Shown: piece by piece, positions 46,455-57,907 of the stretch
Numbering within the stretch: position 1 is the first letter of the stretch
Layout: each line of letters starts with the position of its first letter
DNA from: Xylona heveae TC161
Lineage: Eukaryota > Ascomycota > Xylonomycetes > Xylonales > Xylonaceae
Length of the DNA stretch: 64,000 nucleotides
Direction of reading: 5' to 3'
NCBI RefSeq assembly: GCF_001619985.1
Contig: NW_017264202.1
Location: 620,001-684,000 of the forward strand
Notes under the pieces: generated by a model
Told to the model about the DNA's origin: nothing
The model's input: only the letters and a program-made list of their open reading frames with translations
The model's database searches: none
Program-made: the position numbers and the translations under genes

Positions 46455-47465
46455 CTATTGCGACTCGGGGTAGAGGTCCTCCTTGAGGTTGACGCCGAGC
46501 TCCTCACGGAGGGGTTGCAGGTCGCTCAGGTACTCCTCGTACTGGCCCTTGTTCTCGACCTTGGACTTGATACCTATGAGATAGTTAGACAAGGATTCGT
46601 GGAAGGGCTTGTTGTTGAAGTGATGTCGTGTTCGCAAAATAATGGGTTGCAGATCTCTTCGAGGTGTGACATGTGGATTGAAATGTACACCCCGAGATCG
46701 GACCATTGACTCAATTAAGAGATGAATGAATGGCAGGGGGGAGACTGAGAAAACAAAGAGCGTTTATCGTACCCTCGAAGATTCTGACGGCGGTGGGGAA
46801 GTCGTTGACACGGCGGGCAGCGCGGAGGGCGGCGCTGATGACCGAAGGAGAGGGAACCAAGTCGTAGGCGAAAGCGTTGTTCAGGTTACGCTACATTGAA
46901 GATTCAACGTTAGCCAATGGCATTGATTTTGTTTGGCAAATTGGGTGGTTAAGGAAGAGGTGGTGATTCCGCCCGACCGAAGCGATAGTGGAAGCCAATT
47001 GAGGTTTTTAAATGGGCACTCGCGTACCTGAAGCTCGAAAACATCCTGCACAGAATCAAACTCCTTCTCGTATCTGTCATTGGCGAACGTGCGAGTCAGC
47101 AAATGGTCGGATTGGTAGATTGCGATCGTAGAACAATTGGGATGTTAGACGTCGTGAACGAGACTTGGGCCGTAACAGCCGAGCTCTCCTCGCACAGCGA
47201 TGGAAAAGCTAGGTTGGATGCAAAGCCTCGTCTCTGATCACAAGTGTCCACTGCCATTGATCGCCAACGACAGGCCCAGTGATGGTGAAATGTACCTGGC
47301 AGTGAACTCCTCGAAGCTCTCCTCGTGGTGGTCCTCGGCGCGGCGGATCGAGGTGGTGCTGAAGTTGCTGCAGACCTGGACAGGGCGAGCAGCAACAGCG
47401 AGTCGCGGCTGGGCGCGGATGAAAGAGACGGGCGTCTTGCGGGCGGCCAGGCGGAAAAACGACAT
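46455..47465 (-). CDS. cox6: Cytochrome c oxidase subunit 6 (Cox6, mammalian COX5A)
   Basis: This is a nuclear-encoded matrix-side subunit of respiratory complex IV. Exons on the minus strand are 47465-47296, 47073-47028, 46890-46773 and 46573-46455, giving 150 aa. The presequence MSFFRLAARKTPVSFIRAQP is Arg/Ser-rich without acids. The mature part shows RAEDHHEESFEEFTARYEKEF, then DVFELQRNLNNAFAYDLVPSP, DFPTAVRIFEGIKSKV and REELGVNLKEDLYPE. These are helical COX5A/Cox6 features. Introns of 222, 137 and 199 nt are longer than most here. A CCAAT box on the coding strand lies about 230 bp upstream, fitting HAP-complex control of respiratory genes. Divergent from the elongase gene. Very sure. Confidence 0.96.
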
Positions 47466-47695
47466 TTTGTGTGTTTTTTTTTTGTATGGTAGAAGGTATG
47501 GAGTGGAGAGGATCCGTCGAGGGGGAGAATTGATGGTTGTGGAGAAAGAGGTTCGAGTTGGTTGGAAGGTTCAAGGCAAGTTAGTGAGTCGAGTTGAGTG
47601 ATGGTTTGGTGCGATGGGTCTTTCGCTCTCTCTGGTCTCACTCTGCCTTTCTCTCTTGGCTGAATCGGGAAGGTTTTCTTTCTCTTTGGGCTCAA

Positions 47696-47700
47696 ATTGG
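47696..47700 (-). promoter_or_regulatory. CCAAT box upstream of cox6
   Basis: ATTGG on the plus strand reads CCAAT toward cox6, 231 bp before its ATG. The fungal CCAAT-binding complex (HapB/C/E) is known to act on respiratory genes. Binding here is inferred. Confidence 0.5.
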
Positions 47701-48399
47701 CTTCGGCTGCCTCCTGGTTGGCTGCTGCATTGACGGAGCACTGTAGGTCACAGACTGTGTATTTTTAAGTACGACGAATCTGATAACGCAGGTACACAAT
47801 TATGCAGCGATGCATAATTGTGATATCTACGGTGCGGCATTTCTGCCAAAAATGCAAGGAATATGCTACGATATACGCGCACCAATGGAATAGAAGAGAA
47901 TTAAGTTATCGTTACTGACATGGATCATATTCGTTCCCCGAGTACAGTAATTAAGGCATTCTGACATCTCCGTCGATACGTAAGCTGACATGGTTATGTA
48001 GCTTTTCGAAAGAAATTCGTAACTAATGATGATAATGATACGCATTCTTGCTCCATGTGGCTGTTGACTTTAAACTTCTCTGCCCAGTCCGCCGGAATCG
48101 ACCACCCGCCGGGTTGCAGGGAATAAGGGGGTTACAGTACGGAGTAGTGAAGATGGTTGCGAATTAAATGCTCAGCGTTCAATTGATTGATCACTTTACA
48201 TTGGAGCACATGATTCTCATCGTAGTTTCAAGCCGAGGTGTCTCGGCTTCTGTACTCTTGGCGACGTGATGAAATTGATCACTAAATCTAGTGAATTGAC
48301 TGGCTCTTGTTATTTTGTGTTGTTTCCAACTTACTCTTTTTTTTGCTTCCTGGTCGCGCTAAAAATGCAGCAAATCTCCGACTTGCCGACCTCACCCAC

Positions 48400-48407
48400 C
48401 CAATTGG
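48400..48407. promoter_or_regulatory. Palindromic double CCAAT (CCAATTGG)
   Basis: Two overlapping CCAAT boxes in opposite directions lie 340 bp upstream of the elongase start. It is a candidate CCAAT-complex site; evidence is the motif only. Confidence 0.35.
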
Positions 48408-48746
48408 AAGGGTACGACGTGCGGCCTCGGCCCCTTTCTTGCTGCCGAGAGCGTCTTTTCACGACAAAAACTGGCGTCTCAACCACCAACGTCTCTCTCC
48501 GCCAGACGTCCATTCACCCTCCAAACCCTCCCTTGGGACCCTTGTTCTTCTTTCTTCCTCCACTTATTATTACCCTTCTCGTCGCTCATTAGGCATCGTG
48601 GAGTTGTGATAATATTGTGGATATTTTAATTGCTTTATTTTTAACTACACAATTAGTGCATCCTTCAGCGCTCGCAATCGCATTGTCAACAACGGCATTT
48701 TCTTCTTGCCTGTAATTGCGCGCGCGCAAGAGAATCAAACACAATC

Positions 48747-49976
48747 ATGTCTTCTGATCTTCTCAAATCCATTCCTCTGCCGTCTGTCGACCGGCCATTT
48801 GGCATTCACCTATGGCCTATTTTCGAGAAGGCCTTTACAGCCGTGATGGGCTACGCCCCTCAGGATTTCCGCTTCGTTGACGGCAAAACGCCCATGTCCA
48901 CCCTGTCCGCCACCGCTACGATGCTTGTGACCTACTATGTGGTCATCTTTGGTGGCCGCGAAATCATGCGCAACCGTCCAGCATTCAAGGCGAACGGTCT
49001 TTTCAAGATCCACAACTTCTACCTGACCGCAATCAGTGCCATTTTGTTGGCTCTCTTCATTGAGCAGCTGCTGCCGACTTTGGTCAGAGGCGGCACCTTC
49101 CATGCTATTTGCAACTACGACGGTGGTTGGACTAATGAGCTCGTGATCCTCTACTACGTAGGTGCCGCACGAATTCATGGGTTTAATGCCTCGGGCTAAC
49201 CTTTGATTCCAGCTTAACTACCTGACCAAATACCTCGAATTGATTGACACCGTCTTCCTGGTGGTTAAGAAGAAGCCGTTGAGTATGAAATCATGAATTG
49301 GAGGAAATTCGGAAAATTGCCCGCGCTAACGTTGTCCCAGCCTTCCTTCACACCTACCATCACGGTGCTACCGCTCTCCTCTGCTACACTCAGCTCATCG
49401 GCCACACTGCCGTCTCCTGGGTTCCCATTACCTTGAACTTGACCGTCCACGTTGTTATGTACTGGTACTACTTCCAGAGTGCTCGCGGTATCCGCATCTG
49501 GTGGAAGCAGTGGATCACCCGTCTTCAGATTATCCAATTCGTTATTGACCTTGGTAAGTTTGTATCATATAAGGAATCATTGACTCTACGCCTGGAATGA
49601 ATAATTGGACTAATCCGCAAACCCTGCAGGTTTTGTCTACTTTGCCTCCTACACCTACTTCACCAGCACCTACTTCCCCTGGCTGCCTAACGCTGGCAGC
49701 TGCGCCGGTGAGGAGTTTGCTGCCTTCTCCGGTATCGCCATCCTCAGCTCCTACCTCCTCCTCTTCATCTCTTTCTACCTGGCCACCTACAAGAAGTCGG
49801 GCAAGAAGGGCTCCGGCGCCGCCAAGAAGGCCGTTGTCGACATGAAGAACGTTCAGGTCCCCACTGTTGAAGACACCGTCCACGAGACCAAGGCGGTGCT
49901 TGCCAACGGCAACGGCGTGGCAACTGCAAACGGTGCCAGCCCCAAGGGCCCCGTCACTCGCTCGCGCAAGGCCTAA
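48747..49976 (+). CDS. Fatty-acid elongase (ELO/GNS1-SUR4 family)
   Basis: This is an ER membrane 3-ketoacyl-CoA synthase that condenses malonyl-CoA with acyl-CoA in long or very long chain fatty-acid elongation, feeding sphingolipids. Exons are 48747-49157, 49213-49282, 49341-49553 and 49630-49976, giving 346 aa. Hydrophobic segments lie near 55-75, 95-115 and several later. The block [23 protein letters not shown] leads directly into the catalytic histidine box HTYHHG near 164-169, then [14 protein letters not shown] and an [20 protein letters not shown] segment. The C-terminus is polar and Lys-rich ([13 protein letters not shown]). All family motifs are intact. Chain-length preference (Elo1, Elo2 or Elo3 type) cannot be told from sequence by eye. 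Confidence 0.95.
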
Positions 49977-50777
49977 ACGTGTTGCTGCATCGCAGAACCA
50001 AAATCCTTCGCTCTACGCAAAGCTAGACCATGCGCTTACATGGTCCTTGATAGACAACAAGCGGATGGTGGATCTGCCCAGCGTGCCATGACGAGCTCAT
50101 CTTACCAAACCAAAAATTCTACAAAAATACTCGGGAACGTGCCGGAGAAGTACGACTGCGATCATCGAGTCTCGGGTGCGTTTCCGCATGCAACGCGATA
50201 CTTCACGACCCTTTGCATATTCATTATTCATCTTCATCGCTCTTGCATGGTGTGTACGATAACAGCCCATGGCGAGCTTCGTTTCTTCGTCCCCCCTCTG
50301 CCCAACCACACTTATTTCAACAACGGGCCCCCTTTGAAAGAGCTAGCCCGTTTCTTTGGTAATTGGCAACTGTTCTTTAGTTTTTTCTTCTTTTGCCTGG
50401 TGCATTTTCTTTTCGGGCAGAGAAAACCCAAATTTTTTGCATGATAGAAAACATGTACATGTAGATATTCGAGGAGAGAGGAGGATTTATCAGCTGCCGA
50501 CTTGCGGAGTATGGGCCTTGCAATGGTCTGCACCCGAGTCCTACCACGTTACCGTAATGCTTAATTATATCTTGCCTTGGCATATAGAATTGTAATGAGA
50601 CGAGCTGTTTCCATTTCATGCCGTATTATCAATATGCTACTCTCGTACAAACGTGTTCAACGTCCAGTAATCTCTTCGTATTGGCGCATATTTGGTGAAG
50701 GTCTAAGATCACTGTTGCATAAACACTATTTATGATTTGCTTTATAAATTATAATAAGACCGATTGCTAATATGCAA
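49977..50777. other. 3' flank of the elongase gene up to tRNA-Gln
   Basis: This 801 bp contains the elongase 3' UTR and the 5' flank of tRNA-Gln, AT-rich just before it. Open frames on both strands near 50,040-50,620 have no recognisable content. Confidence 0.55.
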
Positions 50778-50848
50778 GGTTCTATGGTGTAGTGGTAGCA
50801 CTTTGGATTCTGATTCCAACAACCTGGGTTCGATCCCCAGTAGGACCT
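50778..50848 (+). tRNA. tRNA-Gln (CTG), intronless
   Basis: A full cloverleaf is visible. The acceptor stem GGTTCTA pairs with TAGGACC (one T-G pair), with discriminator T. The D arm is GTGT-AGTGGTA-GCAC. The anticodon arm is TTGGA-TTCTGAT-TCCAA with anticodon CTG. The variable region is four bases. The T arm is CTGGG-TTCGATC-CCCAG. Internal A and B box sequences (TGGTGTAGTGG and GGTTCGATCC) are good for Pol III. Short T-run follows (CTCTCTTTTTGATTTTTTG), a usual terminator. Confidence 0.95.
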
Positions 50849-52008
50849 CTCTTTTTGATTTTTTGCCAATTGCATGTCCCAGTCTCTCTTGCATATTCTC
50901 ACGTCATCATTATTGTGTCGAACTCTTCTACGACTCTTATGTGCTCTGCTCTAGCTCTTTTACAATCAACTTTTGTCACACCTGCATCGAAGCTCCTTGC
51001 TCTCAAGATTCCGGCTGCGCTTGTAGGTTACACAGCGCGCCGAGACCAAAGCGTATCTCTCAGAACGATCACGCATTCCAAGTCACATATGCAGCTTACA
51101 TAATCCAAATCTCGCTTCGCACACCTCGCGTCTGCTCCCGAGGGTCCCTTTTGTCTATAAATTCCCCTCTCACCCCCCAATTTATCCTCTTTTCTTCTTC
51201 ATACTTACCTTGTGAGGGCGGCCGTGATCAAGAAGACGGTTTGCCAATGAGAGAACCCTGCATTGCACAGCGCGGAGGTGATCTCGTTTGAGTGTCCTTC
51301 GGGGCCCTCACTCGCGCAATTTTTGATGGACTTCATATATCATATACATTATGATTGTATGGTTTTATGGCTTTTCAGTGATAGTGTTTTCGCCTTGTTG
51401 CGAGATATCAGGGAAGAGTCTTTAGTAGAGCGTTCTTATGCTTGTAGTTTAGCCATTCAACTTGGAAGCATCGGCTTTCATCTCTCCATCGGTGAAGCTT
51501 GAGTAAAAGACGATGAGCCAGACACGTGTAATTTGGTTTGTCTAGGGGTGGTGGTGCTGAACCCAGGGTTTGGGTCTATTGGAAAGCGTTGATACAGGAG
51601 GGTTATTCATACTGTAGCTCAATTATAGCTTGACTTTTGCTAGTAAATAATATACGGAGTACTGAGTTCAAGGCTTTTCCGGCTTTGACTTTGCTAGATA
51701 TACCGCCCAAGTCGTGCAGAGCTTAAGCAAGGTACACGTGGCACCAGCCCAGTAACTTCCTGGTATTTACAGTCGAAGACAAGGACCAACAGCCATCGAT
51801 ACATGATCTGAATTATCCAACCAACCAGAATACCAACGCCGGGCACAAACGGAGGGCTTCCACGGAAGATGCTCTTTGTGTGCCGCAGGCGACAAACCGT
51901 AGCTAATAAGCTGGAAGTGTGTCTCTTGCATTTGTCATTCGTCCTTTCGGAGCTTGCAGCAAGTTTTTGTTGAGAACCTTTTTCTTTTTTTCTTTTTTTT
52001 TTCTTTTG

Positions 52009-52040
<32 letters not shown>

Positions 52041-52118
52041 AAAAGTACCAAGTTTATCAGATGCGCATGGCATTTTTACACATGTGACTACTAGTTTCGA
52101 AATACAACCAATGACAGA
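50849..52118. other. Intergenic region between tRNA-Gln and the FAD oxidase
   Basis: This 1.27 kb has no recognisable gene. A TTTTT terminator-like run directly follows the tRNA. A T-rich/A31 composite tract ends the region. One TACGGAGTA copy lies at 51,653. Confidence 0.55.
51979..52039. repeat. T-rich tract followed by A31 run (self-complementary)
   Basis: About 29 bases of T with few C are followed by G and 31 consecutive A. The halves can pair, so the tract may form a hairpin. It lies 80 bp beyond the oxidase stop codon. Confidence 0.85.
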
Positions 52119-53832
52119 TCACCACTCCAAATCCCGCAATGAGGAACTCAGTTTCTGTTCACTTAAGGCGCGTATTGAAGATAAGTTAAGATCCTTGAAG
52201 TTTTCGACCTCGCGCTCGGAAGGAGTTCTCCATTGCCATAGCTTCGTATACTCATCATGCTGACCTTGGAGCACTTTAAGAACATATTTTCCGAGCGTAG
52301 GCAGAAATTTGAACCCTACAAGACGAAAAAGGGGAAAGATTAACAAAGTCCGTTCAGATAAGGCAATGGGAATAAAATGGTCAGGCCAACATACCGTGAT
52401 TTGAGCCACCTGAAACAACTATACAACCTTCCAAGCCTGGGACCCAATCAATCAAGAAGTCGTCGTCAATAGATCTTGAGTCCCAACACAATTTTGCCAT
52501 GACGATTTCAGCTCCGCTCAGGTCGGCGACATTTTCCGAGATGAACCTCTTTATGCACTCAATAGATGCCTTGGGCACATTGGTTCGCTCTTCCAAAGAC
52601 CACGAGGTAGGTATTGACAAGGCATTAATATGAGCAGGTCCAGCCCCTTCAACTTCGTGATATACAGTGTTTCTCCATTGAGGCGCGTTATGAAGTATTT
52701 TGACCGTTCCGTATTCTAAAGCCTATATTAGAAGCACCTCATCATTCTGATTCGGAGAACATACCATCAAGAGGAAAAACCGTGAAAGAACCGCTTTCGT
52801 CCTCGCCTGTATAGTTCCACATCGATATGGGGAAGTTATCTGGTCGATATCGTTCTTGTTGAGCGATGGGGACCTTAATCTGGGCCACAGTACCCGCCGC
52901 TGCTGTCAAGATATCGCTCGACGCTGGGACCAGGACGTGGGTGTGTGCACCAGCAGCTACAATGACAACATCGCTGCGATGCAGCTTGCCATCCTCGGTC
53001 TTTACACCTAGAACTCTTCTCTGATCTCCATGTTTCTGTTCAGACGCATATAGTAGCTGGCTCACGCGCCCAGCTGGTCCTAGAACAGTCTTTCCACCTA
53101 ATTGTTTCACTTTCTCTAGCACGAAGGTACATGCATCCGAGGCCCGAAGAAAGCCTGCAGATGAGTCGAAGACGCCTCCCAGGGGCAGGCCGTTTGACGT
53201 GCGGCCAAATGGATCGACCTTGGTGTCGCTCCACCCTTGAGAAATTGCACGCTCACGTTCTGCTGTGTCAGCCAGCTGATACTGCGACTCACGAAGCCCA
53301 AGCGCCTCCATGGTTTTGAAATTTTTGACTTCAACAGGGAGGAGTTCCTCTTTGTCATTGGTACGAGCCCAGCCACTATTGATCAAAAGTGGATGTGATG
53401 CTTCTTTATTCCACGACTTCCAACTCTCCACGGCCTCCATTGCTAAAGACGTGTAATGGCCCTTCGATCCATACGCAGCACGGATGACCTTGCGAGTATC
53501 TTCGGCCGCATATCAGCATAATTGAGTAGTCTTCAAGAACTAGAGCACATACCAGAGGAAGCAGAATCGGCGCCATTATAAGGTGAATAGTTGCTCTTGT
53601 CAAATTGCTGTGCATCGAGGATTGAAACGTCTCTATACCCATTCTCAAGAAGATGAAGCGCTGTTGATAACCCAAAAACTCCAGCTCCTGCACATTCATC
53701 AGCTGGGACACCAAGACTTTCAAGGATCCTCTTAGAAATTGGAAAAACCATACCTATAATAAGAATTGATACAGCTGATCCCCGAGACAGCACCTCATGC
53801 TTACGCTTTTCAGTACTACTTTTGGCTACCAT
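52119..53832 (-). CDS. FAD amine oxidase, fructosyl-amino-acid/saccharopine oxidase-like
   Basis: This is a DAO-fold flavoenzyme that probably oxidises a secondary amine (fructosyl amino acid, saccharopine, pipecolate or sarcosine class). Exons on the minus strand are 53832-53754, 53687-53553, 53499-52765, 52715-52395 and 52315-52119, giving 488 aa. The dinucleotide motif SILIIGAGVFGLSTALHLL spans junction 1. The substrate/FAD block SSDTRKVIRAAYGS spans junction 2. A VIVAAGAHTHVL strand precedes SMWNYTGEDESGSFTVFPLD. The KLCWDSRS block (Cys near 393) matches the position where amadoriases and sarcosine oxidases hold FAD covalently. GGSNHGFKFLPTLGKYVL closes the fold. No SKL-type peroxisomal ending is present (ends RDLEW). 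Divergent from an allantoate-permease-like gene; supply of a nitrogen source is a reasonable inference. Substrate not decidable by eye. Confidence 0.9.
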
Positions 53833-54621
53833 GACCACAACAATTGAGACAACTCGATGGCAGAGAATCTTAGAAATGTAAAACAATGCAAAGTGAGCAA
53901 AGATTTCGGATCTTCTATCCGTCCCAAATTCACATGTATGCAGAAGCATTGCTTTAATCAGCCATCCTTGCCCCTCCCGTGAAACCGACGTTCGGTCAAT
54001 GGTGATGCATCCCGAAATCACCGGGCCGGTTGCAATAGTCATGCAGTAATTACGTACATCTCACTTTTCTTAAGAAGGCCAGTTCGAGAATTACTGTTTA
54101 TCGCAACTATCTGGTCTCGTCATTTCTGGAAATGTGGTGTTTTCGTTCCCGTAACTTCCCGTGTTAGTAATATTAGTTACAAGCACACCATGCATCATAA
54201 AGATATGCCCCGCGTTGTTTAATCCTTGCTGCCCATCTAACGACATAAACTTGCAATGTTACACCATCAAGTTATTCAGACCGTGAGTTTATAATTCTTA
54301 ATATATTAAAAACATGCTAAAATATGCTTACCGGTATTAGCACCTTAGGCTGAAAGCACGCCATTTGATCCCTGATTGGATACTGGGATCCGTCTCATGG
54401 CAACCACGTGGCTGTTAGAAACATGTCAACTAATGGAAATAATATCAAAAAGCTACGATAAAGACATAAAATGGCTTTGATAAGGAAGATCTCTTCGCTC
54501 CCGACAACAGTGTTACAGATACATAAGAAGTGTTTAAAACTGGTCGTCGGAGCAATTGGGCTGGATTGTTAAACACTCAGATAGGATTTGAAGGCTCAAG
54601 ACATTGGTGTGCAGCTTCAAT
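53833..54621. promoter_or_regulatory. Shared promoter of the amine oxidase and permease with GATA sites
   Basis: This is a 789-bp divergent gap. HGATAR-type (AreA-like) sites are seen as CGATAA at 54,456-54,461, TGATAAG at 54,478-54,484 and AGATAG at 54,579-54,584 on the plus strand, and as TTATCG (54,098) and CTATCT (54,107) for the minus strand. AreA-type GATA factors activate nitrogen-use genes; action here is inferred. Confidence 0.55.
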
Positions 54622-56668
54622 ATGGGTGTCGTTTCTTGGGTTGCAAACGTAACCCGCTGGTATCCTCGGGATATGCCACGAGATGAGCGGAGACTGGTCT
54701 TCAAACTCGACTGGATGGTATTGGCTTACGCATGCCTTGCCTTTTTCACAAAATACTTGGATGTTTCGGCACTTTGTGAGAGAAGCTCTGAACGGTTGAC
54801 TGCCTATGAAATTCTGCTAACCAGTGGCTGTTATATTGCAGCTAATGCTTACGTTTCCGGCATGAAGGAAGACCTCCAATTAACTGGGAATAAGCTGAAT
54901 TACATCAGTGCTGCTTGTATGCAATCTGATTCTTCTGGTGGAGTTGCCTTGTGCAGCATAGACTGACCTGAATCATTGGTACCTGCTGTAGATGAGGTTG
55001 GTTACGTGGTTTTCCAAATCCCAAGCAATCTCCTTGTGACTAGGATTCCGTAAGTTTCTTCTGGCTATTTCTGGCTATGACTAGCAAGAAAATCATTTTG
55101 GAATTGAACTAATAATGAACTGGATTGCAGGGCTCAATATTATCTTCCTTCATTCGAGATATTCTGGGGTTTATTCACCCTCGGAACTGCCTTTGTTACC
55201 AGTTACAAGCAGCTGGTCGTTCTGAGGTTTTTTGTCGGCCTCAGTGCTACCTCTTGCTATATAGGATGCCTGCACGTGGTCAACTCGTAAGTCTAAGTTC
55301 CTTCAGACAGAAACAGTGAAGGGTCACAATTGACCCATAGGCCTTGCTATAGATGGTACAAGAAATCCGAGCTAGGTAGGCGCAATGCCTTATTCTGGAT
55401 GGCCAACCCCATAGCAACCATGTTTGGCGGATATCTCCAGGCTGCTGCGTACAAAAACCTGGACGACCGCCACGGCTTACAAGGATGGAGGTTAGTAGGA
55501 AACTTTAGTAACAACGGAACTTTTTTTTCTCTTACAACTGAAGGCTAACTTTTATTCCTTTTAATTAAAGATGGCTTTTCGTCATTTGTTCAATCATCAC
55601 GATACCCATTGCCCTACTGTAGGCTCAACCGCTGTCCGACTCCTTGCTAAAAAAACATTGTGTAACTGATTGATCTTTGTTTCAGAGGATTTTTCGTTTT
55701 CCCCGATATCCCCGAACGAACCAATACTCGCTGGCTCACAGATGCGGAGAAAGATCTCGCTCGTACACGCCTCGAAGGAAACGGTTTTAAGGCTTCTCGA
55801 GGGATCAACCGCACACTGTTGAAACGGGTGTTCCGGAGATGGGAAACCTATGCATTTGCAGCCCTGGGCGGGTGGACTGGCATTCTCAGCTACGGTGCCA
55901 GCACGCCGTTTTTGCTCTGGCTCAAGTCGCAGCCGCACAAGTATTCTATTCCCAAAGTCAACACGCTGGGCACAGTGACATCTGCCATCTCCGTCGCGTC
56001 CGCTTTGTTGGTTGCCTTTTACTCCGACATCACTGGCAGACGATGGGATTCCGCCCTCCTCGCGGGCTTCCTCATGCTTTTTACGAACTCGGTCTTGGCC
56101 GGGTGGACCGTCCCCTACGGACTCAAATTTTTCTCTTACATTTTGCTCGGAGCCTGCCATGGCGTGCAGCCTTCTATTATCACATGGACGGCAGAGACGC
56201 TTTCCGATGACATGGAGCTGCGTTCCATCATGATTGCAGTCGAGAATGTCGTTGCCGAGATTAACTATCTCCTTGTGCCTTTGGCAGGCTTCCAAGTGTC
56301 CAAGGCACCTAGGTTCAGGGGTGGTTTTATTTGGGTACGTTTTTTTCCCCTCCCCCCTCCATTCTTTCTCTCTATTCCTTTTTATTTTTTTTTTCCCCAA
56401 GTACGAATACTCAAGCAAAGAATCACCTAACAACCTGGTGTAGAGCGCAGCAACAACTGCACTGTGGCTGATCCTCTGTGGAGCTATTACGTTGATCCAA
56501 CACCAAAAGCGAACCGCCTCCTCGACAACGGACGAGCCTGAGAATCCACCACCACCAATTGACGAGACCGACAACAAAGAAATCGACGATACTGGCAGTG
56601 ATGCAGAGACTAAAACTCAAAGCAAAAACGCGCCAGTGGTTACCGTTCAGGATAGCCATAACTCCTGA
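54622..56668 (+). CDS. MFS transporter, allantoate permease/Dal5 family
   Basis: This is a plasma-membrane anion:cation symporter of the Dal5/Tna1/Liz1 group, carrying allantoate, nicotinate, pantothenate or related acids. Exons are 54622-54775, 54842-54916, 54992-55049, 55131-55286, 55353-55490, 55571-55618, 55686-56334 and 56444-56668, giving 500 aa with consistent phases. Typical blocks are [33 protein letters not shown], then [51 protein letters not shown] and [19 protein letters not shown]. Twelve membrane spans are expected. The cytosolic C-terminus is Pro/acid-rich ([17 protein letters not shown]). Eight exons, one of only 48 nt, is a high intron load for this window. Substrate not decided; proximity to an amine oxidase suggests a nitrogenous compound. 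Confidence 0.93.
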
Positions 56669-57907
56669 ACTTCAAAGGCCTGTGGCCCTGTGAGGCCGTG
56701 TCATTTTCTCAGACCTCTAGACCTCTACATATACCTTATATACCATACCTTTTTCTCATAGACGATACATATACTATTTTTTTTTTCCTTTATGAGAATT
56801 TTCCATCTATCCCTAACCATCTTGTGTTTTATATCTAGAGTCATCTACTAGGAGCAGTGCTGCTGTAGTAATTCCAAAAAGAAAAAAAAAAAAAAAAAGA
56901 AAACACACAGACACACACGGTATATGATACTGTATAAGTAAATTAATTTACTTATTTTGGCCTCCTAAACTTACGCATATTGCTCTGCCTACCTAGATAA
57001 GTGTCTAACCATAATTCATGAGTAAATTACAAACTTACATGAGTCTACCTAGCTAACTATTGACCTGGTCACCTTGCTCTGTACCTCCATAGAACTGTAC
57101 ATTATAATTTTTATCATTAATATGCATCTCTCTACAAACAAGTCAAGACTCAAGACCCCACAGCGGCTATTTCAATGTTTGATCCAAAGACATTTATTGG
57201 AGTAGTAGGCGATAGCAAGAGTATCAAGTCTGCAAAATCAAAACGCTGGAGGAAATCAGGATATTACTAAGGTCTGTATAACTATATACCAGTGTATGAC
57301 ATATATAACGATATTTAAAACTACGGCTCCTAACATAACAAGCCGATAGACCTTGAAAGAGCACTACTGACAAATCTGCACGCCAACCACAAAAAGACTT
57401 TTCACTTTTAATTTTATAACAAAGTCGTATTGCTTTTGTACTGATACAAGAAAAGAAATCTCTCCATTAGCTGTGATGATAAAAAGCTATACGCATAACC
57501 ACCATATCGTGACGATAAACACGATCCGCGTATACTTCGGAGCAGACTAAGATAATAGACTTCATGCGCATAACCGTGATAAATGATATCCCCAGGAAAA
57601 AATGCAGCATGCCGTTTGGTAAATTGGTATTATGCAGGAAAATAGGACTGGCAAGCAAAGGGAAACGAGACAGAGGAAGAGGATAGAAGGATGGAGAGGA
57701 ACGGGAATAAGAGACATAAGAAAACATGGAAAAAAAAGAAACATTGAGGATATTGCCTGTCTTCGCCAGCGAGAGACAAGGAAAGCGAATATGCCGGAGA
57801 GGGAAATGAAAAAGACGTATTACAAGAATACAATCTGACGAGAGCGCCAAGAGACGTCGTGTGAGGATTCAAGAATCCGAATGCTCCATATTCAACTCGA
57901 GGTGACG
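56669..57907. other. Convergent AT-rich 3' region
   Basis: This 1.24 kb lies between the transporter and the Crb2-like gene. It has an A17 run and CA repeats near 56,881-56,918, then AT-rich DNA. No gene is recognised. Confidence 0.6.

Larger units (their letters stand above)
47466..48746. promoter_or_regulatory. Shared upstream region of cox6 and the elongase gene
   Basis: This is a 1.28-kb divergent gap. It carries a CCAAT box for cox6, a palindromic CCAATTGG closer to the elongase, and a pyrimidine-rich stretch before the elongase start. Small open frames at 48,266-48,610 lie in the likely elongase leader and lack content. Confidence 0.6.

Noticed and set aside
47096-47695. 199-aa minus-strand frame over cox6
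   Set aside because: Wrong frame of cox6 exon 1 plus its upstream region; the Cox6 presequence and mature motifs are in a different frame.
51998-52040. A31 run read as the tail of a retroposed sequence
   Set aside because: No target-site duplication or adjacent element sequence was visible, and the T-rich half upstream suggests a simple palindromic tract.
55597-56577. 326-aa open frame on the minus strand
   Set aside because: It is antisense to exons 6-8 of the permease gene, whose frame carries clear MFS motifs; the antisense translation has no domain-like content.
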